Positions 27,601 through 35,600 of a stretch of DNA of 64,000 nucleotides are shown in pieces; the first letter of the stretch is position 1, and the number at the start of each line of letters is the position of its first letter. The DNA is from Mycolicibacter sp. MU0102 (GTDB lineage Bacteria; Actinomycetota; Actinomycetes; Mycobacteriales; Mycobacteriaceae). Both the position numbers and the translations under genes were made by a program. Under the pieces are notes generated by a model. The model saw only the letters and a program-made list of their open reading frames with translations. It was not told where the DNA came from and made no database searches. The stretch spans positions 4,464,001 through 4,528,000 of the forward strand of contig NZ_OY726398.1 in NCBI RefSeq assembly GCF_963378105.1, in the 5' to 3' direction.

Positions 27601-29244
27601 GCCGTCGGTACCGGAACCGCCGTCGCCGCCGACACCGCCTACACCATGGGTTCCAGTGGTGGCGCCGGTACCGCCGACACCGCCATTGCCGCCCACACCA
27701 CCGTTCCCACCCGACGTGCCCGCCGCCGCCCCGTCGCCGAGCGCGTCATAACCGCGACCACCCTGGGCGCCGGCACCACCGTTACCGCCGCCACCTTCGG
27801 CAGCGCGCGTGACGCCGTCGGCCTCTAGACCGCCCTTGCCACCGTTACCGCCCGCGCCACCGTTGCCGCCGGCCGCGCCATCGGGCGATGCCGCGCTGCC
27901 GTCAGCGCCGGTGTAACCCGCTCCACCGTTGCCACCATGGCCACCGCTACCGGCGGTACCACCGGTGCCGTTGGCCGCCTGCCCGCCGGCACCTTGGCCA
28001 CCGACGCCGCCCTGGCCCGCGTTGCCACCGGCACCACCGGCCTGGCCGGCGAACCCGTCGACGTGCGCTGCGTCGCCGTCGGCACCGTCGGCACCGTCGT
28101 GGCCGTCGCCACCGACACCGCCATCGCCACCGGCTGCGCCGACGCCCTGGCCACCTTCGGTGCCCGCGGCGCCCGCGCCGGCAAACAAGCCCCCGGCACC
28201 ACCGGCGCCAGCCTTGCCTGCGGCACCACCGTTACCACCGGCACCACCGTTACCGCCGCTGATCGCGTCGACGCTGCCCGCGGTCCCGTTCTCGCCGTCG
28301 GCGCCGTCACCACCGGCGCCACCGGCGGCACCCGTGCCGCCGGATCCGCCCTTACCGCCCTCACCGAACCAGTTCGAGGCCCGGCCGCCGGCACCACCAT
28401 TGCCACCGGCGCCACCGTTCTGACCCGCGCCACCATCGGCGCCGGCCAACACACCAGCCAGCCCCGCCGCGCCGACCGCACCGTCACCGCCGGTGCCGCC
28501 GGCCCCCGCGGTACTGAACAGGGCCCACAACGCAGCGTCGCCACCGACACCACCGGCACCACCGTCGCCACCCGCGGTGACCGCGCTTCCACCGTCACCA
28601 CCATCGCCGCCGTGGCTCAGCCACCCGAACCAGCCGGCGGCGCCACCATCGCCACCGGCACCGGTGTCAAACCCGTCGCCGCCGTGGCCACCGTTACCGC
28701 CGAACAAGCCACCCTGACCGCCCGCACCGCCGTCGTAGACGCCGCCGGAACCATCGGCGTCCCATCCCGCGCCGCCGCTTCCGTAGATCCAACCGCCGGC
28801 GCCGCCGTCGGGGTTAGCGGCCGTGCCATCCGCGCCGTTACCGAACGGCATCAGCCAGTTGATCTCGCCGAAGTTGAAGGACGCGTCCGCAGCACCGGGC
28901 CAGCTGAAGTCCGCCGCCCCGATACCGCTGAGGTTCAAATCAGCCAGCACTGCATCCCAGGTGGCGGTGTCGCCCCAAGAATCGAAGACCCCGTCCCAGC
29001 TGGCCGAGTCCAGAACGACTCCCCAGGCCGCCTGGTCGCCCCAGTTGACACTGAGATCCGCGACGGCCGAACCGAGGTCCTGACCGAACAGGTCCACCCA
29101 CACGTCTTCGATATCTGCGTGCGCAGCGGGCGCCGCGGCTAGCGGCCCCAAACCAAACGCGAGAAACGCGCTCACTGCAGTTCCCGAGCCCAACGCTCGG
29201 CTGCTGCGACGACCTTTGAAACCGCTTTGACGGTTGCGAGACAT
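15676..29244 (-). CDS. Giant secreted PGRS/beta-solenoid-like protein A, 4522 aa
   Basis: The domains in order are as follows. A signal peptide (1-43: Arg-rich start, GTAVSAFLAFGLGPLAAAP, cleavage at AHA|D). A conserved Trp-rich domain (44 to about 150: DIEDVWVDLFGQDLG, NWGDQAAWGVVLD, INWLMPFGNGADGT). A PGRS-type region to about 1843 containing a 221-residue super-repeat. A hinge, GGAGGGGGGGAYVGG. Then about 2470 residues of repeats of the form ATGGxGGxG...GGxATVTADGGxVxxxT, which I read as a beta-solenoid; finally a conserved C-terminal domain from GSWGELES (about 4327) to NGANQPGI. I noticed no cysteine. It has the longest solenoid half of the three. ATG 29244 has an AAGGGG ribosome binding site and a strong upstream promoter. 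A surface or matrix role is likely; the precise function is unknown. The reading frame is open over 13.5 kb of repeats, so it is kept by selection. Confidence 0.9.
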   Translation of the reverse strand: MSRNRQSGFKGRRSSRALGSGTAVSAFLAFGLGPLAAAPAAHADIEDVWVDLFGQDLGSAVADLSVNWGDQAAWGVVLDSASWDGVFDSWGDTATWDAVLADLNLSGIGAADFSWPGAADASFNFGEINWLMPFGNGADGTAANPDGGAGGWIYGSGGAGWDADGSGGVYDGGAGGQGGLFGGNGGHGGDGFDTGAGGDGGAAGWFGWLSHGGDGGDGGSAVTAGGDGGAGGVGGDAALWALFSTAGAGGTGGDGAVGAAGLAGVLAGADGGAGQNGGAGGNGGAGGRASNWFGEGGKGGSGGTGAAGGAGGDGADGENGTAGSVDAISGGNGGAGGNGGAAGKAGAGGAGGLFAGAGAAGTEGGQGVGAAGGDGGVGGDGHDGADGADGDAAHVDGFAGQAGGAGGNAGQGGVGGQGAGGQAANGTGGTAGSGGHGGNGGAGYTGADGSAASPDGAAGGNGGAGGNGGKGGLEADGVTRAAEGGGGNGGAGAQGGRGYDALGDGAAAGTSGGNGGVGGNGGVGGTGATTGTHGVGGVGGDGGSGTDGAHGAAGVMGTASTMNGGDGGNGGTGGNAGVGGAGGASGGGNFAASGSHGSAGKGGDGGVGGHGYDAATDPGALAGTGGGNGGAGGNAGLGGLEADGSRATSGVAAVGGNGGDGKDGADGINGTASDVDGTAGQAGGRGGNGGLGGLQADGTTRAATGLGGDGGAGGKGGAGYDAVGAGAAPGTDGGAGGAGGSGGVGGTGLVAGLHGVGGVGGNGGSGTDGATGAVGTAGTAGSPDGGAGGHGGNGGNAGAGGAGGASGGGNFAASGSNGVAGKGGSGGAGGAGYDAAADGAAAAGTSGGNGGVGGNAGLGGAQVGGGNAANGTAGLGGNGGHGKNGTAGTAGDAVNVNGTAGTSGGNGGNGGQGGLQADGITHAAAGKGGNGGAGGVGGAGYDAVTAGAAAGTSGGNGGAGGNGGVAGTGSTAGTQGAGGVGGKGGSGTDGANGAVGTAGSALNPDGGAGGNGGNGGNAGAGGTGGFSGGGTQAAGGANGVAGKGGSGGVGGAGYDAASDGAAAAGTSGGNGGIGGNAGQGGLQVGGGRAADGTAGVGGNGGSGKAGAAGTAGTAGSINGTAGTSGGNGGNGGQGGLQADGTTHAAAGKGGNGGAGGVGGAGYDAVAAGAAAGTSGGNGGAGGNGGVAGTGSTAGTQGAGGVGGKGGSGTDGANGAVGTAGSALNPDGGAGGNGGNGGNAGAGGAGGFSGGGVQAASGGNGVAGKGGSGGAGGAGYDAASDGAAAAGTAGGKGGVGGNAGLGGLQVGGGRAADGAAGVGGNGGDGKDGVAGTAGDALNVNGTAGTAGGNGGNGGLGGLQADGATRATSGTGGDGGKGGAGGAGYDALGAGAAAGTSGGNGGVGGNGGVGGTGSVAGADGVGGVGGQGGSGTDGANGAVGMAGDAVNTTGGIGGNGGDGGNAGAGGAGGFAAGGNGAQSAGGGNGSAGKGGSGGAGGAGYDAASDGGAAAGTAGGDGGTGGNAGKGGLEVGGGNAADGTAGVGGNGGHGKDGAAGTAGDALDIDGGAGGAGGAGGNGGQGGLQTDGLTRAAEGDGGNGGAGGIGGQGFNGLAGVDGDPNGDHGGAGGAGGTGGAGGTGNVGGTGGQGGAGGSGGNGGEGFSATGGDNSGGNGGNAGAGGQGGAGGAGGSGGVVNGNGGTGGSGGNAGTAGAGGDGAGGGGGDTAGAGGSGGNGAAGGAAGAGGAAGTGAGTAGTGGAAGTSGATSDGGNGGKGGDGDGVGSDGLLGQAGGIGGTGGIGGAAVNGGAAGKGGDGGAGGTGAGIGAGAVGGSGGLGGSGALSAGTDAGFGGAGGGGGGGAYVGGTNGGTATGTATGGKGGDGGAGSTTAAGGHGGTGGGATIHADGLGSDITDGTVTGGDGGNGGLNGVVGGDGASNSLIATDGGSIENTTVASGQDSDNALGGGASLLVTNGGSVAGSTVTGGNAGDGFDGGAAAIAVDGADSAVINATVTGGNGGSGGAGGSANVTATDGAVIDTVLATGGNASDSAAGGAAVITADGTGSSVTDSSATGGNAGIGDANGGTGGVGGSATVEANSGGMVDKVTVAGGTGGAGETGGTGGAGGVGYASAEQGGFVHDATATGASGGTGSDGGVGGVGGGGAVYAGLEGYGTGGDASGTAIGGVGGSAEGAGSVGGAGGTGGIQAAWSDGQPGGLGGNGGTASGTATGGAGGNATGGGTGGIARNGSVIAGGAGAEASGIAVGGSGGDGLAGGTGGNGIGGQVSALADGAKADGEAYGGSGGDGVGAGGKGGDGGLGWVRALGENSTITDGQSNGGDGGTGSDGLTGGNGGQAYVQANSANSTSTDSSATGGRGGDSADGVNGGNGGRATNFVGGDGGNPGTGSDHVTDSHVTGGAGAAGSAGGTAGITTRNGGTVTDTVLVGADGQTGYGAGGAATVTADGGQVENSTLAGGAGGAGSAGGGAGGRGGAATITANTGGTVSDADVTGGVGGSGGDTLNGGAGGTGGTGGAGTVTASNGGSATGVATGGVGGDGGAGDAGGAGGNGATGAIGRLTADGGTVHGTATGGAGGDGGDASVDKAGANGVAGGVGEVKASAGGSASGTAIGGAGGTAGVTGNTAGSGGAATISADGAASSVQGGTAIGGAGGNGGDGRGAAGGAATIEARNGGTVTNTDGTTAVGGAGGSSGQGAAGFAGGNGAAGGKATITADGGTASGAASGGVGGGGGNANTGGVGGNGGVGGAGSITATGGTAGGSASGGAGGTGGDASVDKAGSTGGAGAAATVTSADTSTATGTAIGGAGAMGGLTGSSVGAGGAAAISADGNSTVLGGTATGGDGGTGGNGVKGQNGGAAFIEAHNGGTVTSATTATGGNGGSGGEAIGGKAGGAGGLAGNASVIADGGTASGAATGGAGGDGGDATTAFNGGAGGAGADGRITANGGTAGGAATGGRGGDGGEASLVKAGGVGGKGGAATVTASDTSSASGTAIGGAGATGGLATAAAGNGGAATVSADGASTVAGGTATGGAGGVVGNIGATANGGIGGNGGAASIEAHNGGTVTNTVDVNGDDTTSATGGTGGNGGDGFSTNRIGGAGGVGGAATVVADGGTAGGAATGGDGGNGSNATAAANGAAGAAGSTGTISATDGGVISNGIATAGDSVNGVAGGAADVTADGLGSTVAGSSAVGGIAGSGGIGSTGGNATVTAQQGGAVTNGHAIGGDGGSGDANGGIGGAGGAARVMAGGAQTTAEGTARGGDGGAGTAGGKAGAGGNAFVDAGITDAGVIVGNDDHASGNATGGVGGAADGTGSTGGTGGVAIVRAPDGTVGIAGDPDQVHAIGGAGGAGENGGHGGNGNNAYAFVGNGGTVGDANVDTVVQGGAGGAGFDGGTGGNGSYAQVTAGQDGTAYGSATAGNGGTGTGVGSTGGNGGSANIQGAFASGGLGGNGGTAQGVATGGAGGNAVGAGSTGGVGNTGSVVAGGAGAQASGTAHGGNGGDGIDGGTGGRGFTGQVGALNEGATANGTVTAGDGGDGTGAGALGGQGGYTYVQALGKDSSVTGVTATGGDGGAGVPGAAGRVTSDTVIIARGEGDTITNSQVTGGNSAGTQQGPGARITTDGGHVADSSVTAGESTGTTLGGSGGLTVTGGGNVTDAHLTGGNAGTGTGAGGGATVTVTGGTVNGLDVDGGNGGVNGAGGSATATVSSGSSVSNSSVTGGDGGAGGSALGGNASLVATDSSNVDNSHVTGGDGSDSAAGGAANIMAGGTLPSAADNGTADRLGGDVTNVTVTGGNAGVGDGNGGTGGAGGYASVASQLDGSVHDAQAIGGNGGDGFDGGKGGAGGYSELWTIYQTNDHTAHLGGDVTGKALAGVGGDGTGGGSVGGLGGSARIATGSYYQDGGSAAGTIYGGTGGNATADNSGHGGIGGNASGGRIYAAGDGATVDADTVVTGGNGGDGLDGGKGGSYTFYAQVGAFGADAHAGGQATNGNGGDGVGYGSTGGIGGDAQIRADMQSGGGGTVTGTAHGGNGGTGTTESGVGHTGGAGGTGRISSGGYGGSITNGSATGGNGGDSANGVNGGAGGEGRIGHTSNGSDPADAGINIYNSSATGGDGAAGAAGGSGLVQATYGGLISGSRATGTDAGAGVSGGSAAITADGANSTIAGVTAQAGEVGADGGAGNATATASSGGWITESSVTGGSGSATADGGDAAIAATDGAKIHDVEVVGGDGGSAANGGQGGAGGEAVASATGTDSMITTAQALGGEGGTGDNGIGGDGGAGYLVVDNPGGSIGYRGYDAIAQGGRGGDGTDGGTGGKGSWGELESGDASATSAVGGISYGHSTGGAGGNATGANSQGGDGGSSVIQSSKLTNGGLGGGPGGMSSGTSTGGAGGDATGANSQGGDGGKASIVTGGDIGNVADGTSVGGRGGDGIDGGEGGDGGQARLGAYGNDGAGTASTVTDSSSTGGNGGSGTGSGYVGGNGEDTNLVIQYGDQVSGVDAPGVNGANQPGI
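23671..23715 (-). other. Poly-glycine hinge in giant protein A
   Basis: The codons read GGAGGGGGGGAYVGG at about residues 1843-1858. It divides the PGRS part from the solenoid-like part. The same glycine run ending in Ala-x-Val occurs at the same boundary in the other two giant proteins. Confidence 0.6.
24746..27743 (-). repeat. Tandem 663-bp (221-aa) super-repeat in giant gene A
   Basis: The motif AGYDA, read on the plus strand as gcgtcata or gcgtcgta, occurs at 24746, 25091, 25415, 25754, 26078, 26417, 26741, 27080, 27404 and 27743. After the first step (345 bp) the spacing alternates exactly between 324 and 339 bp. Two kinds of half-repeat (108 and 113 aa), GYDAxGAGAAxGT and GYDAASDGAAAAGT, therefore make a 221-aa unit. 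Some copies are nearly identical; for example, the block around 25571 recurs 663 bp on at 26234. This points to recent unequal crossing-over or gene conversion. Confidence 0.85.
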
Positions 29245-29300
29245 GGCACGTGCCCCTTAGCTGAAGATATTGACGACGGTGGCAAATCTAATGACCGGCA

Positions 29301-29328
29301 AGGTTAACAGGGGCAAATTCTTAGTCAA
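29301..29328 (-). promoter_or_regulatory. Promoter of giant gene A
   Basis: A -35 box TTGACT (29328-29323), a 16-nt spacer ending CTGT, and a -10 box TAACCT (29306-29301) lie on the minus strand. The leader would be about 50 nt. The design is the same as before giant genes B and C. Confidence 0.7.
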
Positions 29329-29548
29329 CCCCTCTTTTCGTGAGGATCCTGCAGGGGAGTGACAATGCCTGTTTTCAGCGTTTTTACCAGGGCATTACCC
29401 GAATTGGGCAGGACCTTTGTAAACGCTCCCACGCACATTCACAGCTGGCCGACACCACTCATGCCTCTCTCAGATTAGGTAAAAATGCCGACAAATTGTT
29501 TGCCAGAGCGGACGCACTAGGGCAGCCATCGTGTAAGGGCCCAACGCC

Positions 29549-29580
29549 ATCACGGCCCGGTCGGATGACCGGGCCGTGAT
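29549..29580 (-). terminator. Hairpin terminator of giant gene B
   Basis: A perfect 14-bp stem, ATCACGGCCCGGTC (29549-29562) with 29567-29580, and a GGAT loop lie 36 nt past the stop codon of gene B. There is no U-tract, as is common in mycobacteria. Confidence 0.75.
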
Positions 29581-29615
29581 AGGTGGAAAGGGCGGCCAGT
29601 TGCGCCCGGCACCCC

Positions 29616-32600
29616 CTACGGGTTGTTCGCGCCGTTGTTCCCAGTGGCGGTCTGTCCGTCGGCGTTCTGGTCACCGAGAGCGACGACACCCGCTTCGGCA
29701 CCGTTGCCGCCGGTCTTACCGACGCCGGTTCCGCCGCCACCGTTGCCGCCGGTGGCGGTGGCGTTGTCGGCAGATGGAGCACTGGCGCCAGGGATCGTGG
29801 GGTTCCCGGCGTAGACGTTGCCGTCCGCGCCGTCGCCGCCCTTACCGCCATCGGCACCGGCACCGCCGTTGCCGCCGGTGGCATGCCCGCTGGTGGTGCT
29901 GCTGTCCTCACCCAACGCGTGGATCCGGCCATGTCCACCGTTGCCACCGTTGCCACCGTTGGTGACTGAGCCACCGGCGCCGCCCTCAACCGTGCCGCTG
30001 GAGACGGAACCGTCCCCGCCTGCGCCGATACTGGCCTTGCCGCCATTGCCGCCGGTACCACCGCCGGTGGCGTTGCCGCCGGCGCCACCGGTCGACGTTC
30101 CGCTGGCCGTTCCGCCGTCACCGCCAGCGGCCGGGTTGCCGTAGAAGTAGGTGGTCTTGGAGCTCTGAATGTCCGAGCTCCCACCGTTACCGCCGACGCT
30201 GCCGTTCCCGGTGGCCTCACCACCAGCACCGCCGGTGGAGTGACCGTAGGAGTTGCCGCCGGGGCCGTTGGACTCCAGCTCACCCCACGAACCGTTGCCG
30301 CCGTGGCCGCCGTCGATTCCGGCACCGCCGGCACCGCCGATCGCGACGGCGTCATTGCCGCCGCCGCCGACCGAGCCGCCCGCAACGTCGACCAACAGCT
30401 CACCCTTTCCACCGTCACCGCCAGTCCCGGCATTGCCAAGCCCGCCAGCGCCGCCGTGCGCCTCCCCGGTGATGGTGCTGCCAACACCGGTCGCGCCCGC
30501 CACTCCGAGCCCGCCGGCACCACCCGTGCCACCGTTTTGGGCGTTACCGCCGGCACCGCCGTCGACGGTGGTGTCGGTGATGTGGGCACCGTCGGTCGCG
30601 ACGATGGCGGCGGCACCGCCGGCCCCGCCAGCGCTGGTGGCATCACCCACCCCGGCGTTGCCGCCGGTCGCGTGGCTGCCAGAGATGAGGCTGCCCGACC
30701 CGACAGCGGTCAGGCTTGCCGCACCGCCGGCAGCGGTGTCACTGGCATTGCCACCGGTGACCGAGCTGTTCTCAATCACCCCGCCACCGCTGACGGTCGT
30801 CGTAGCCGCACCGCCAGCAAAGTTGGCGGTGTTCGCACCATTGGTGACGGTGGTGTCGACGACCCGGCTGCCCGCGCCACTGACAATCAGGGAGTTGTTG
30901 GCTCCGGCGCCGCCGTCGACGCCATTGGCCCCGCCGTCGATTCCGTCACCGCCGCGAACGTGGCCGTCATCGATGACCCCGTTGTCCGTGGCGGACATGG
31001 TCGCCGTGCCGCCGGCACCGCCCTTGCCCCCGGCGCCGATGGCCGAGCCGGCACCACCGGTTCCGCCGGTGCCGCCGGTCGCGGTGCTGTCCGGGGTGAT
31101 GGTGCCGCCAGTACTGGTGGAGATGCTGACCGTGCCACCGGCACCGCCGGCGCCACCGGCGAAGCCGACACCACCGACACCACCGGCACCGCCGTCACCG
31201 CCGATCGCCTGGCCGCTGCCGGCCACCGCCGCAGCGTTGGCTCCCGCACCACCGGCGCCGCCAACCCCACTGTTGGTGCCACCGGCACCGCCGACGCCGC
31301 CGTCGCCGCCCTGACCGACGTTGCCGGCCGTGTCGCCGCCGATACCGCCCTCACCGCCTCGGCCACCGTTGCTGCCCAAGCCGACACCGCCGGCGCCACC
31401 GTCACCACCGTCACCACCGGAGTTGACGACACCGGTCGAGGTCTGGCCGCCCGACATCCAGAAGGTGCTGTTCCCGCCGCTGCCGCCGTTGCCGCCGACC
31501 GCGCCATTGGTGCCGTTGACGCCACCGTCGCCGCCGTCACCGCCGGCGGAGGAGCCATTGGTGATCTGCGTCCCGGCCGCCCCCGACGGGTCAGCGGCCT
31601 GAATCCAGCTGTCCCCGCCGGTGCCACCGTTACCACCGAGACCTGCCCCACCGTTACCCGAGGAGGCAACCCCGCCGGTGATGCTGCCGTTCAGGCCCGC
31701 GACGTTGGTGAAGCCACCATTACCGCCGACGGCACCTGCCACGCTGGCGTCCCCACCATTACCGCCGGTGGCCTGCGCGTCAGCAACACCCGTGCCGGCG
31801 GCCAGCACCAGTGCGGCGCCGCCGTGGCCGGCCTTGCCGCCGTTGGTGGCGTCGCCACCGTCGCCGGCGGTGGCAGTGCCGCTCACCGTTCCACCCGTAG
31901 TGGGCGTGTTACCGGAGTAGCCGGCCTGCATCTCAGCCCAGGCGCCGTTACCACCGACGCTGTTGGCGCCGGTCCCGTCGCCGCCGTCGCCGGCGGTAGC
32001 GGTGCCGCTGACAGAGCCACCCACACCAGCGGTCACTGCCGCGGCGCCACCGCTGCCGCCCTTGCCGCCGCTGTTACCGGCGCCACCGTCGCCACCGATC
32101 GCGTGACCATTGGTGACCGCACCACCCGTGGCAGCGACGTCAGCGTTGCCGCCCACGCCCCCCTTACCGCCGTTGGCGTCACCGAAGCCAGCGTTGCCGG
32201 CGACGGCGGAGCTGTCGGTGACGGTGCTGTTTGCACCGTCCGCGGTGACACTGGCCTGGCCACCGGCCACACCGCCGAGGCTGTCGCCCGCGGTGGCGGT
32301 GCCGTTGGTAACCACACCACCGTTGGTGGCGCTGATCGTGCCGGTACTGCCGGCCGCGCCGGCCGCCCCATTCGCGGCACTGGTGGCGTTGGCGCCGTTA
32401 CCGCCGTCACCACCGGTGGCCGCACCACCGGCCGAGCCGTTATCGGCGATCACGCTGGCGTTACCGCCGAGTCCGCCGGCACCGCCAAGCCGGTTGGTAC
32501 TGAAACCGTCACCACCGTTACCACCCTTGCCACCGGTAGCAGAAGTGCTGTCCTGGCCGCTGCCGTCAACGGTGTTGGTCACGGTGCCGCCGTTGTGAGC

Positions 32601-35600
32601 CTCGATGGAGGCGGCACCACCGTTGGCACCTGCACCGCCCTTACCGCCGGTGGAAGTGCCGTAGTTTCCGACAACACCACCGGTACCGCCGGTCGCAGTA
32701 CCGCCCTGCACGATGCTGGCACCGTCCGCCGAGACCGACGCCGCGCCACCGTTTCCGGCGATAGCGTTCGTCAAGCCGCCCATCGCCCCGGCGCCACCGA
32801 CGGCCGTACCCGTTGCAGAACTGGTGTCCGAAGCGGTCACCGTGGCGACACCACCCATACCGCCGGCACCACCGGCCCTGACCAACGAAGCAGCACCGCC
32901 GTCGCCACCTCGACCACCCGTGGCCGCACCATCGGCGGTACCACCGTTAGCTTCGACGGTCGCGGTGCCACCGACACCGCCGACGCCGCCGGCCAGGCTG
33001 CCAAGGCCCGCGCCGGCGTCGCCACCGGCACCGCCATGAGCTGTAGTGGTGCCGAACACAATTCCGCCGCTATGCGCGTCAATCAGGGCGGCGCCACCCG
33101 CGCCGCCGGCCACACCGGCCTTGGCGGAGCTGGCGTCAGCGCCGGTACCGCCGGCACCGCCGGTGGCCGAACCGCCCGCAGTGCCACCGTCAGCCTCGAC
33201 GGTGGCGGCGCCGCCGGTACCGCCCTTACCACCGGCGAAGGTGTCGAGGCTCGAACCGGTGTTACCACCAGTACCGCCGGTAGCGGTGGTGGTGCCGGCA
33301 ACGATCCCGCCGTTGCGTGCCTCGATCAGGGCGGCACCACCGGAACCACCGGCCACCCCGGCCTTGCCGGCGCCGGCGTCACCGCCGGTTCCGCCCGCGC
33401 CACCGGTGACCGTACCGCCGGCCGTGCCACCGTCAGCGTTGATGGTGGCCTTCCCCGCAGCACCGCCGACACCACCGGCCAAACCGTTGTCGCCGGTACC
33501 GCCGTCGCCGCCGTCGCCGCCGGTCACCTGACCGCTGGCGGTGCCGCCGTTGGCCGCACTGATCGCGCCGATACCACCAACGGCGCCCTTACCGCCCAGG
33601 CCGTCGCTGTTGTCGCCACCGCTGCCGCCGACACCGCCGTGCACGGTGGCGTCGGAGACGCCCCCACCGGAGGTCACGGTCACCGTGGCCGCGCCGCCCA
33701 CGCCGCCGGCGCCCATGGCGCCGCCGCCGCTGCCGCCGACACCGCCGATGGCGTTGGTGTTGGCGACGGTGCTGTCGACGCCGTCCGCAGTGATGCTTGC
33801 CTTACCGCCGGCGGCGCCGACTCCGCCTTGACCGCCGGTAGCGGTGCTCTCCGAAATGGCTGCACCACCGGTCGCCGTGACGGTGGCTGCCCCGCCGGTG
33901 CCGCCGGCACCGCCCTGGCCGGCCTCGGCCGTCACCTCCGTGACCGTTGTACCAACGCCGTCGGCGTTGATGTTGGCGCTGGACCCGTGGCCGATCGCAT
34001 GACTGTCGGTGATCTCCGCGTGGTCAGTAGCACTGACCGTCGCGCCCGCCCCATTGAAGCCCGCCCCACCGTCACCGCCGGTGGCAGAGCTACCGGTGAT
34101 CAGCACGCCCACCCGGTTGCCCTGTCCAGTGCTGGCACCGACCGTACCGGCACCGCCGATACCGCCGTTGACCCCGTTGGCACCCTCGCCACCGTTGCCG
34201 CCCGTGCCAGTGCTGTCCTCCACGATGCCGCCGGCACCGATACCGACGATTCCGGTGGAACCCCTACCACCGGTTTGGCCATCGCGACCGTCACCGCCGT
34301 TGCCGCCCTTAGCGGTGCCATCGATGACGGTGGCGCCGTCGCCGTCGGCTCGGACCTGCCCGTTCAGCCCATCCCCGCCGACGCTGCCGACGCCGTAGCC
34401 GTCACCGCCCTGGCCGCTGGTGGCAGTTCCCGAGGCGTATGCGTGGTCGCCGAACGCGAGCAGCAGCGAATGCTGAGTAACCGAACCACCCGTACCACCG
34501 TCAAAACCATCGCCGCCCTGGCCGCCGATAGAGATACCGGTGGCGTGGGAGCCGTCACCGCTGGAGTAAATCCGGGCCGAGCCGCCGGTCCCGCCGTTTC
34601 CACCACCGGTGGCGTCACCGCCGGCCGCACCCGTCGCAGTGCCTTCGACGGTGCCGCCCACGGTGTCAGTGGCGTTATAACCGCTCTGCATCTGCGCGGA
34701 GCCGCCGTTGCCGGCAATGCTGCCAGCGCCGTCGGCCGTGCCGCCGACGCCACCGGTCGCATAACCGGTGACCGTGCCGCCGTTGTTGTACACACCCGCG
34801 GTCATGTTCGCGTAGCCGCCGGCGCCGCCCTGGCCGCCGTCGGTTCCGGTGCCTCCGTTGCCCGCATCAGCGATCGCGTCATGGACGGTGCCGCCGCCGT
34901 TGGCGGCGATGGTGGCACTGCCACCGGCACCACCCGTACCGCCGTTGGCGTCACCGACGCCCGCATTGCCGCCGTTGGCGGAGCTGTTGGTGACGGTGCT
35001 GTTGGTGCCGTCGGCACTGATGGTGGCGCTACCACCGGCTCCGCTGTCACTGCCGTTGCCGCCCTTGGCATGGCTCCCCGAAACGGCGCCGCCATTGGTG
35101 GCGCTCAGCAAGGCGTTGCCGCCCGCCCCGCCGTCACCAGCGTTACCACCGGCCACCGAGCTGTTCATGATGCTGCTGCTGGAGTCGATGTTGACCACCG
35201 CCGCGCCACCTGCGAAGGCGTCCGTGGAGTTGCCACCGGTAATCGTCACGTTGGAGACAGTGCCGCTGACAGTGACATCGGCGATGGCACCGGTCTGGCC
35301 GGCCGCACCAGGAGCGGTCGCGGTGCCATTGCCGCCGTCACCACCCTTACCGCCGGTCACAGTGGTGTTGTCGATGGTTCCCGTGCCGCCCACGTGGGCA
35401 CCGCCACCGCCGCCACCGCCGCCACCGCCGTAGCCGATACCGTCGCCGATCCAACCGGTCCCGCCGACGCCGCCGGCACCGCCGACCGCGCCGTCGCCGA
35501 CCGAGGCACCGGATCCACCGGCACCACCGGTGCCGCCCTTGGCGCCCGTGCCGCCATTGCCGCCGTTACCGCCGGTGCCGCCGGATTGCGGAACCGATCC

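Larger units (their letters stand above)
29245..29615. other. Intergenic region between giant genes A and B
   Basis: This 371-bp stretch holds the leader and promoter of gene A (to 29328) and the terminator of gene B (29549-29580). The middle, about 29340-29540, is less GC-rich than the genes and shows no coding potential or strong structure that I can support. Confidence 0.5.

Noticed and set aside
15676..29244. PE_PGRS gene
   Set aside because: The N-terminus is a classical signal peptide with a Trp-rich domain; the PE helical domain and YxxxD/E secretion motif are absent.
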